10,749 bases of DNA from Candidatus Methanophagales archaeon (GTDB lineage: Archaea; Halobacteriota; Syntropharchaeia; Alkanophagales; Methanospirareceae): assembly GCA_021161765.1 (NCBI GenBank), contig JAGGZZ010000060.1, positions 1 through 10,749 on the forward strand, written 5' to 3'. The number at the start of each line of letters is the position of its first letter. Position 1 is the first letter of the stretch. The notes under the pieces are model-generated. The model saw only the letters and a program-made list of their open reading frames with translations, ran no database searches and had not been told where the DNA came from. Both the position numbers and the translations under genes were made by a program. Of the stretch, positions 5,991 through 10,749 are shown piece after piece.

Positions 5991-7184
5991 ATGAAGGAAA
6001 AAAGCGTGAGATTGGTTGTGTTGGGAATCATGTTGGTATTGCTGGCGAGTGCTGCGGTAGGAACGGCATCGGCGAAGCAGGAAGGGAATATATTTACTCC
6101 TGATTATAAGCCGAAAGATGAAGTAGATAATCTTACCTATTTACCTGCGGCGAAGGGTCTCTCAGAAAGAGATTTAGAGGATATGAAGGATTACTTTACT
6201 TATTCTGAAAATGACAGAAATGAAGTTGACCCCTATTCAAATCCAAACTTAGGAAAATTCTTTAATGGAAAAGAAGAAAGTAGATCCAAGCAATATATAA
6301 GAAAAGCAGGAAAATTAGTAAAAAAACATGGACCTGCTGCCGTTATCGCCGGATTATTTTTTGCAGCACCTATTGCTTGTGTTGGTTTGGGTAATGTTAA
6401 TGTTGCTAGTGCTTCATCTGCCGATAATATAGAGGACGCTTATGATGATACTATAGAATCTTTAGGTACCACCCCACTACAAGGTATGGATTTCTTTGAC
6501 TTCAAGGCTGTGGATAAGCCACTAAATGAACCAATAAAATATCCAGACGAAATAACCAAGAGTATAAGAGATAATTATGAGAAGAGAGGAACAACTACTG
6601 TCAAAGTTTCTCCAACAGACTTTGCTGTCTGGATAGGTGTAAGCTCTGAAAAGACTGGATTAATTGAATCTTATTTAGTGTATCTTGATACAGATGGGGA
6701 TGGTAAACCTGAAGAATTGGCTGCTTTATATAATTATCCTTATAAAGAGTCTCTCTTTTCTAGTGATTGCTCATCAATAAAAGGTCATTATAAATTTGTA
6801 CCCGGGGGATATCTATTAATGTATGGTAAAGATATATATCATGGTGATTTTGGTGTTGTAATAAATCCTTTTGATATACCCAAGGAGGAAATGGGATCAC
6901 TACATAAAATGCTCTACATCGAGAACCCTGACAAAATTCAGGTCTTACCAGATAAAACAATACCTTGGAAAAATGCAATAGGAAAAACTCCTGCTGAACT
7001 TGGATTAGATAAAGATGATAGAGGGATTTTTGGTAGGCCACCAAACCAAACATCATCACCGGCAGAAAGCACACCATCTGAAGTTCCTAAAGGAGAAGAG
7101 AAGGGGATACCGGGATTTGAGGCACTATTCGCAATTGTTGGCTTGTTAGCGGTTGCTTATGTGTTGAGGAGGAAGAGACGATAA
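5991..7184 (+). CDS. Secreted PGF-CTERM surface protein, unknown function
   Basis: A 397-residue exported protein. Residues 1-28 form a signal peptide (basic start, Leu/Val/Ala core, Ala-Ser-Ala end). The C-terminus has the archaeosortase A recognition layout: Pro374-Gly375-Phe376, a hydrophobic segment (377-391), then Arg-Arg-Lys-Arg-Arg. It should be cleaved and lipid-anchored to the outside of the cell. A Ser/Thr/Pro linker (about 352-368) precedes it. A second hydrophobic stretch (about 115-140) resembles an internal signal peptide. Asp-Thr-Asp-Gly-Asp-Gly (233-238) is a dockerin/EF-hand-like calcium loop, seen once only. I recognise no family for the body. ATG 5991 is preferred over GTG 5976 because GGTGGAG lies ahead of it and the signal peptide then starts cleanly. 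Its DNA is AT-rich: 6241-6300 is 27% GC, against 50% for 4621-4680 in xseA. Confidence 0.8.
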   Translation: MKEKSVRLVVLGIMLVLLASAAVGTASAKQEGNIFTPDYKPKDEVDNLTYLPAAKGLSERDLEDMKDYFTYSENDRNEVDPYSNPNLGKFFNGKEESRSKQYIRKAGKLVKKHGPAAVIAGLFFAAPIACVGLGNVNVASASSADNIEDAYDDTIESLGTTPLQGMDFFDFKAVDKPLNEPIKYPDEITKSIRDNYEKRGTTTVKVSPTDFAVWIGVSSEKTGLIESYLVYLDTDGDGKPEELAALYNYPYKESLFSSDCSSIKGHYKFVPGGYLLMYGKDIYHGDFGVVINPFDIPKEEMGSLHKMLYIENPDKIQVLPDKTIPWKNAIGKTPAELGLDKDDRGIFGRPPNQTSSPAESTPSEVPKGEEKGIPGFEALFAIVGLLAVAYVLRRKRR

Positions 7185-7192
7185 TAAAGAAA

Positions 7193-7705
7193 ATGAAAAA
7201 AGAAGTTAAGAATTGGCTGGAACAAGCAGAACACGACATAGAAGTTGCAGAATACAATCTTAATGGAAACATGCTGGATGCCGCCGCTTTTTATTCTCAG
7301 CAAGCGGTGGAAAAGGCATTGAAATCTTTATACATTTTAAAATTTGAGGAACTGTGGAAAGTGCACGATTTAGTTAGAATTGCAAAGAGGATTCAAGCGC
7401 CGACTAAAATTGTCGAATTAAAAGAATTTAAACAGAAGATATGCCAAAAATATGCCATAAAAGAGATGATATTATTTGGCTCTCAGGTGACTGGAGAAGC
7501 GGATGAGAATAGCGATATTGATTTAATTGTGGTCGGCGATGAGTTCAAAGGCAAAAGTCCGCTTAAAAGATCCTTTAAGCTTTATTTAGAATGGACACTG
7601 GATTATCCTGTGGATTTTTTATGCTATACACCAGAGGAATTTGAAGAGAAGCGGAAGGAGATAAGTATTGTTCGCCATGCAATAAGGGAAGGAGTTGTAA
7701 TTTGA
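7193..7705 (+). CDS. HEPN-MNT fusion: truncated HEPN domain joined to a minimal nucleotidyltransferase
   Basis: A 170-residue single-frame fusion of domains normally encoded by two adjacent toxin-antitoxin genes. Residues 1-68 match the first half of a HEPN domain (Trp-Leu-x-Gln-Ala-Glu-x-Asp, then Tyr-Ser-Gln-Gln-Ala-Val-Glu-Lys-Ala-Leu-Lys, then His58-Asp-Leu). The second half, where active HEPN RNases carry their Arg-x4-6-His motif, is missing. Residues 73-170 are a full MNT domain: Phe-Gly96-Ser97, Ser-Asp108-Ile-Asp110 and third Asp141 (Pro-Val-Asp-Phe-Leu), followed by the Tyr-Thr-Pro-Glu-Glu-Phe segment. The nucleotidyltransferase looks intact; the ribonuclease does not. In HEPN/MNT pairs the MNT enzyme adds AMP to the HEPN toxin. 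The gene lies 8 nt after the PGF-CTERM gene, with no close Shine-Dalgarno site. The fused state is seen; loss of toxin activity is inferred. Confidence 0.85.
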   Translation: MKKEVKNWLEQAEHDIEVAEYNLNGNMLDAAAFYSQQAVEKALKSLYILKFEELWKVHDLVRIAKRIQAPTKIVELKEFKQKICQKYAIKEMILFGSQVTGEADENSDIDLIVVGDEFKGKSPLKRSFKLYLEWTLDYPVDFLCYTPEEFEEKRKEISIVRHAIREGVVI

Positions 7706-7738
7706 TAGATTGGTTGTTAGAGAAGAGGCGATAAGAAG

Positions 7739-8308
7739 ATGAACAATAAACAGGTTACTGTAGCACTCGTAATATTTTTATTATTGTCTGTGAGCCCAGC
7801 AAATGCATTCTCCGTTAATTCATTAAAAATAGAAGTTCAAGAGAATGGAGATGCCAATTGTTACGCGAAATACGCGCTATCGTGGTTGGAAAAGATCCAA
7901 ATTTGGGCTGTTGGGGTTTTAGGAGATAAAGATTCGACTAAGAATCATATCGAGTCGAAAATCGAATCGAATCTTGAGAGGGAGGTAGAATCCTTGAGAA
8001 TAAGCGAAAGTGGTGATGCCTCGTTCATCCTCAAAGATTATGTAGGGAAAGTAGACCGCAAAGAAGGAACGTGGTATTGGACTAAGATTTGGTTGGACAA
8101 GAGTAATTGCAGTAAGATAAATCTTGGTTCCGTAGAAATGATATTTCCGGATGGCTTCATTTATAGATTTGACGGAGAACTGCCCAATATAAAACACCTC
8201 GAAAATGAAGACTTTGCTGAATTGTATTTAGAAGCGAGGTATCGAAATGAAGTTTATAACCGGATGGCACCGCTTTACTTCGCCATTGCTATTATAGAGG
8301 AGAAATGA
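7739..8308 (+). CDS. Secreted protein of unknown function
   Basis: A 189-residue protein. Residues 1-23 form a signal peptide (Asn-Asn-Lys start, Val-Ala-Leu-Val-Ile-Phe-Leu-Leu-Leu core, Ala-Asn-Ala cleavage site), so it is exported. The mature part is acidic and predicted beta-rich, with Trp-rich stretches near residues 93-104 and a repeated Ile-Glu-Ser motif around residue 71 encoded by a 12-bp DNA repeat. There is no PGF tail, lipobox or strong C-terminal anchor, only a mildly hydrophobic end. I do not recognise a family. It lies 33 nt after the HEPN-MNT gene, and its stop overlaps the start of the short frame at 8305 by ATGA. With the PGF-CTERM protein it makes two exported proteins in this block. 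Confidence 0.7.
   Translation: MNNKQVTVALVIFLLLSVSPANAFSVNSLKIEVQENGDANCYAKYALSWLEKIQIWAVGVLGDKDSTKNHIESKIESNLEREVESLRISESGDASFILKDYVGKVDRKEGTWYWTKIWLDKSNCSKINLGSVEMIFPDGFIYRFDGELPNIKHLENEDFAELYLEARYRNEVYNRMAPLYFAIAIIEEK
7949..7972 (+). repeat. 12-bp imperfect tandem repeat in the secreted protein gene
   Basis: ATCGAGTCGAAA is followed directly by ATCGAATCGAAT (10 of 12 bases identical) in codon register, encoding Ile-Glu-Ser-Lys and Ile-Glu-Ser-Asn. It looks like a small in-frame duplication. Confidence 0.6.
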
Positions 8309-8367
8309 AAAGGATAGAATTTCACGACAGGGAAGAAATAGAAGGAAAATTTGAGGAGATAATGTAA
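8305..8367 (+). pseudogene. 20-codon frame resembling the N-terminus of an archaeal AAA ATPase
   Basis: ATG at 8305 overlaps the previous stop (ATGA) and the frame ends at TAA 8365-8367, one base before the xseB start. The peptide (Met-Lys-Arg-Ile-Glu-Phe-His-Asp-Arg-Glu-Glu-Ile...) resembles the opening of archaeal ATPases of the PF01637 group, which commonly begin with Phe-x-x-Arg-Glu-x-Glu-Ile before the P-loop. The P-loop and everything after are absent, so this is either a deletion remnant or a short coupling peptide carrying the GAGGAG ribosome site of xseB. The homology rests on about 10 residues. Confidence 0.35.
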
Positions 8368-8368
8368 A

Positions 8369-8617
8369 ATGGAAGAAGTAACAGGAGAAACAATAACTTT
8401 TGAAGACGCAATGAAGAGATTGGAGAGCATAGTAGAGACACTGGGAGAAGGAAATCTTCCTCTGGAAGAGTCACTGAAAATGTTCGAGGAGGGTATGGAG
8501 TTGTGCAAGTTTTGCAATACGAAGTTAGACGAAGCGGGATACAAAGTAGAGAAGCTGATGGAGAAGGAGGGAGGAGAGATAAGCGTGGAGGAATTCCAGG
8601 CCAAGACGGAGGAGTGA
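8369..8617 (+). CDS. xseB: Exodeoxyribonuclease VII small subunit
   Basis: An 82-residue accessory subunit that binds XseA in multiple copies through a helical hairpin. Family motifs are clear: Phe-Glu-x-Ala-Met-x-Arg-Leu-Glu-x-Ile-Val (11-22), Gly-x-Leu-Pro-Leu-Glu-Glu-Ser-Leu (28-36), Phe-Glu-Glu-Gly-Met-x-Leu-Cys (39-46), and the Lys-Val-Glu-Lys-Leu end of the second helix. Length is typical. ATG 8369 is preceded by GAGGAG at 8353-8358. The xseA gene lies 2.9 kb upstream across the accessory block, whereas the two are commonly adjacent. The frame is intact, so Exo VII is probably still made, perhaps from a different transcript. argB follows 8 nt downstream. Confidence 0.95.
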   Translation: MEEVTGETITFEDAMKRLESIVETLGEGNLPLEESLKMFEEGMELCKFCNTKLDEAGYKVEKLMEKEGGEISVEEFQAKTEE

Positions 8618-8625
8618 ACATAAGA

Positions 8626-9531
8626 ATGAGAGCGGAGGAAAATGAAAAAATAAGAGATGACTTAGAGAAAGCATTGTATTATGCAACGAAGTTCGCTAAC
8701 AAAGTTTTTGTGGTAAAATTCAGTGGTGAAGTATTGGCAGATAAGGGCATAATGGACCTGGTAATTTCCGATTTGATCACGTTAAAATACGAAGCAGGCA
8801 TAAATGTGGTCGTTGTTCACGGTGGAGGTAAGAGAATAACGTCTATAATGGACAAATTTGGTTTAGAGCCGCGATTTATTGATGGATTAAGAGTTACCGA
8901 TGAAGATACGCTTGCGGTTGTCCAGGCAGTACTATCGGATTTTAATCAAAAGATAGTCTGGAATATAAATAAAAAAGGAGGCAAAGCAATTGGCATCTCT
9001 GCCGTTTCTGGCAATTTATTTACCGCGAGAAAAGTACATCCGGACTTAGGATTTGTCGGCAGCATAGAAAAGGTTGACCGTGAACTTGTCGCATTATTTA
9101 CGCGAAATGAATATATCCCGGTAATCTATCCAATAGGCGCAGACGAAGAAGGCACTCTGCTTAACATTAATGCAGACCACGGTGCAAGTGAACTGGCATG
9201 CAGTCTGCACGCGGAGAAGCTCATCATTTTAACGCCGGTAAGAGGAGTGCTACGAGATATAACCGATGAAAACAGTTTGATACCGACGCTGACCCTATCA
9301 GAGGCAAAAAGCATTCTGGACGCGAGTTTTATAACCGAGGGTATGAAACCGAAGATAGAATCCTGCATAGCTGCGGTGGAGAACGGCGTTAAAAGCGCGC
9401 ATATTATTGGATTGAAAACCCACGCGATATTGCAAGAGGTGCTTACCGAAACGGGCTCGGGAACGATGATAACAAACCTTTCTTTAGGTGGGGCTCCGCT
9501 CCACAATCCCGAAAACCCTGTAAGGGTTTAA
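8626..9531 (+). CDS. argB: Acetylglutamate kinase-like amino-acid kinase, divergent
   Basis: A 301-residue amino-acid-kinase-fold protein closest to N-acetylglutamate kinase, the second step of arginine synthesis. Supporting motifs: Val-Val-His-Gly-Gly-Gly (63-68), Gly-Leu-Arg-Val-Thr-Asp (87-92), Asp-Leu-Gly-Phe-Val-Gly (140-145), Asn-x-Asn-Ala-Asp (180-184), Gly-Met-Lys-Pro-Lys (239-243), and Thr-His-Ala-Ile-Leu-Gln-Glu with a Gly-Ser-Gly-Thr-Met-Ile end. Two sites deviate: the usual Lys-x-Gly-Gly is Lys31-Phe-Ser-Gly, and the usual Leu-Thr-Asp-Val is Leu-Thr-Pro204-Val, removing an aspartate that E. coli NAGK needs for catalysis (Asp162 as I recall). It may be a weak or repurposed kinase. 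ATG 8626 is preferred; GTG 8614 overlaps the xseB stop but sits directly against GGAGGA. The frame is open back to 8503, but that part reads through xseB and lacks family likeness. Confidence 0.82.
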   Translation: MRAEENEKIRDDLEKALYYATKFANKVFVVKFSGEVLADKGIMDLVISDLITLKYEAGINVVVVHGGGKRITSIMDKFGLEPRFIDGLRVTDEDTLAVVQAVLSDFNQKIVWNINKKGGKAIGISAVSGNLFTARKVHPDLGFVGSIEKVDRELVALFTRNEYIPVIYPIGADEEGTLLNINADHGASELACSLHAEKLIILTPVRGVLRDITDENSLIPTLTLSEAKSILDASFITEGMKPKIESCIAAVENGVKSAHIIGLKTHAILQEVLTETGSGTMITNLSLGGAPLHNPENPVRV

Positions 9532-9552
9532 AAGAAAGCTTTACCAAAGAAA
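9529..9552 (-). terminator. T-rich convergent terminator region
   Basis: The 21-nt gap between the convergent argB and fumA stops reads on the minus strand as two pyrimidine tracts (TTTCTTT and CTTTCTTTT), which suits archaeal oligo-U termination of fumA. No strong hairpin is present beyond the AAAGCTTT palindrome. Confidence 0.35.
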
Positions 9553-10440
9553 CTACAGATATTCCACCTCACCGCTCGAATATATTCTCGCAGATGCTTT
9601 ACGTGCAACCCAGCACTGGAAATTTATCGCTACGGGCAAGCTTGTTATGTGCGTATCCGCGGTTTCTATATGCACGTCAAGCGCGGTTGTTTTCCCGCCT
9701 AAGCCCATCGGACCTATGCCCGTGCTGTTCACCGCTTCGAGTAGCTCGTTCTCTATTCGTGCTACCAGACCATCTTCATTTCTCACGCCTATCGGTCGAA
9801 GCAGCGCTGTTTTTGCAAGGCTCATCGCCATATCCGCTGAGCCACCTATACCAATCCCGATGATGGTAGGCGGGCAGGGTTTTCCGGCAGCGTTAAGTAC
9901 GGCATCAAGCACAAACTTCTTTATCTCTTCTACTGTTTCTTCTTCCGGCTTGGGTGTGAACATAGCGAAAGCCCCGACGTTCTCTGAACCACCACCTTTT
10001 GGAAACACGAGTAGCTCAAGTCCATTGACGTTGAAATCCGCGATTTTGTAATTTATGTGTGGTATTCCGTCACCTGTGTTCGTTTCTCCACCCGCTCTTG
10101 TTATCGGATTCACCACGTTTGGACGCAAAGGGATTATCTCCGTTGCTTCCCTCACGCCCTCTCTTATGCCACTTTCAATATCGTTCAGATTTACGTTTAT
10201 GTTGGTACTCCCGAGCGTCACAAAAAAAAGAGGAAGACCGGTATCCTGACATAAAGGTCGTTGCAGCTCCTCTGCAAGCTTTACGTTATCGAGCATCGCC
10301 TTCAACTGCACCCGCGCTATTTCATTCGTTTCTTGCTCGTATGCGCGACCCAGCGCCTGTTTCACGTCCTCCGGAAGTGTTGTCTCCGCCCGTTTCAAAA
10401 TGCTTATCGTTACGTCCTTAATCAACTTTTTCGTGACCAT
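9553..10440 (-). CDS. fumA: Class I fumarate hydratase alpha subunit (4Fe-4S)
   Basis: The N-terminal (alpha) subunit of the two-subunit iron-sulfur hydratase that interconverts fumarate and malate; L(+)-tartrate dehydratase TtdA is the close alternative. At 295 residues it matches a separate alpha subunit, not a fused FumA. The three expected cluster cysteines are Cys64 (Leu-Cys-Gln-Asp-Thr-Gly), Cys189 (Lys-Pro-Cys-Pro-Pro) and Cys276 (Phe-Gln-Cys-Trp). Gly-Ile-Gly-Pro-Met-Gly-Leu-Gly-Gly-Lys-Thr-Thr (241-252) and Thr-Gly-Asp-Gly-Ile-Pro-His (122-128) are also family motifs. The beta subunit is not beside it: downstream is convergent argB, and upstream to the window edge there is no minus-strand gene of that kind. 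It must be encoded elsewhere. A TATA-like box lies about 42 nt before the ATG; there is no clear Shine-Dalgarno site. Confidence 0.93.
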   Translation of the reverse strand: MVTKKLIKDVTISILKRAETTLPEDVKQALGRAYEQETNEIARVQLKAMLDNVKLAEELQRPLCQDTGLPLFFVTLGSTNINVNLNDIESGIREGVREATEIIPLRPNVVNPITRAGGETNTGDGIPHINYKIADFNVNGLELLVFPKGGGSENVGAFAMFTPKPEEETVEEIKKFVLDAVLNAAGKPCPPTIIGIGIGGSADMAMSLAKTALLRPIGVRNEDGLVARIENELLEAVNSTGIGPMGLGGKTTALDVHIETADTHITSLPVAINFQCWVARKASARIYSSGEVEYL

Positions 10441-10478
10441 TTGGTGAGGAATATTTGGTGATAAAGAAGGAGATAAAG

Positions 10479-10486
10479 TTTATAAA
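10479..10486. promoter_or_regulatory. Palindromic TATA box, probable fumA promoter, possibly bidirectional
   Basis: TTTATAAA reads the same on both strands. On the minus strand it would start transcription near 10457, giving fumA a leader of about 17 nt. On the plus strand it precedes GGAGGAG (10487-10493) and an ATG at 10509, so it could also serve a rightward gene. Confidence 0.5.
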
Positions 10487-10508
10487 GGAGGAGAAAAAAT
10501 AGGGGAAA

Positions 10509-10749
10509 ATGCGAGAACTTGAAAAGATCAAGGTCTAGGCTTACTCAAAGTCGGCTTCATCCCAAAAGTCAATGTAGACCAAGGCAACACCCTGCGGATT
10601 ATCTCAGGTGGGGGCAAACTATTTCTTGTTGAAGAGCATATACGCTAATTGAGATTTTTCGGGAGTTCCTTGCTGGTGCCAATTTGGAATTACTGGCAAC
10701 TTACCCAAAGGGAAAATCCCAAATCCTTTGCCTTTCCAATGTAGAGCAC
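10509..10749 (+). pseudogene. Possible decayed gene running off the right edge
   Basis: A plus-strand ATG at 10509, with GGAGGAG (10487-10493) and a TATA box upstream, opens a frame that stops after nine codons (TAG 10536-10538). A second frame, 10523-10648, reads as protein-like sequence (Leu-Leu-Lys-Val-Gly-Phe-Ile-Pro-Lys, Ser-Gly-Gly-Gly-Lys-Leu-Phe-Leu-Val-Glu-Glu). A third, 10633-10749, is open to the edge (Glu-Ile-Phe-Arg-Glu-Phe-Leu-Ala-Gly). Two frameshifts would join them into one protein of at least 75 residues. I recognise no family. The minus strand also has an open stretch here, so the interval may simply be non-coding. Confidence 0.25.

Noticed and set aside
7702..7734. Tiny frame after the MNT stop ending in Trp-Leu-Leu-Glu-Lys-Arg-Arg, perhaps a leftover HEPN end
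   Set aside because: Only about ten codons, with a TTG start; too little sequence to claim homology.
8503..8625. Extended N-terminus of the argB-like gene back to 8503
   Set aside because: This part is xseB coding sequence read in another frame, is rich in Arg/Gly with no ArgB likeness, and a good ATG follows at 8626.
9594..10461. Plus-strand frames opposite fumA
   Set aside because: They are antisense to a gene with all three fumarase cysteines and show no family motifs.
10690..10749. Minus-strand peptide Val-Leu-Tyr-Ile-Gly-Lys-Ala-Lys-Asp-Leu at the right edge, like the GIY-YIG motif of UvrC
   Set aside because: The likeness stops after ten residues, a stop follows soon after, and no Arg-Lys-Arg-Val-type continuation is found in any frame. 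Probably chance, though sequence beyond the edge could change this.

Overview
The window looks like a euryarchaeal chromosome segment from the Methanomicrobia / ANME-1 / Syntrophoarchaeum neighbourhood; the lineage is inferred from gene content. Archaeal markers are a PolD small subunit, a PGF-CTERM surface protein with an archaeosortase-type tail, the tail of an archaeal radical SAM (COG1964 / tetraether-synthase-like) protein, TATA-type promoters and frequent AGA/AGG/ATA codons. Exonuclease VII subunits and a two-subunit class I fumarase are bacterial-type genes also found in methanogen-related archaea.

Layout. (1) 1-130: C-terminal tail of a radical SAM protein whose stop codon opens a TAGGGAATAG-type repeat. 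(2) 131-443: non-coding or small-gene region with two TATA-like boxes and a nested inverted repeat that could fold as RNA. (3) 444-5472: compact co-directional cluster trx - polB (PolD DP1) - uppS - thpR - xseA, with gaps of 27, 10 and 10 nt and then a 4-nt overlap, probably one operon. (4) 5473-8367: AT-richer accessory block between xseA and xseB: a 46-aa ORF, a DUF2283 protein, a secreted PGF-CTERM protein, a HEPN-MNT fusion, a second secreted protein and a 20-codon possible ATPase remnant. (5) 8369-9531: xseB and an argB-like amino-acid kinase. (6) 9553-10440, minus strand: class I fumarate hydratase alpha subunit, convergent with argB. (7) 10441-10749: a TATA sequence readable on both strands, then a region of short overlapping frames that may be a decayed gene running off the window.

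How the genes work together. PolD DP1 (proofreading nuclease and assembly subunit) and exonuclease VII both act on DNA; UppS makes the polyprenyl carrier for glycosylation; ThpR acts on 2',3'-cyclic or 2'-5' linked RNA; thioredoxin supplies dithiol redox power. The cluster is mainly housekeeping. The most striking feature is the accessory block, apparently inserted between the two Exo VII subunit genes, with repeat sequence forming the end of xseA. Within it, a HEPN toxin-type domain cut to about half length is fused in frame to a complete MNT antitoxin-type nucleotidyltransferase. No tRNA, rRNA, complete insertion sequence or CRISPR array was seen.
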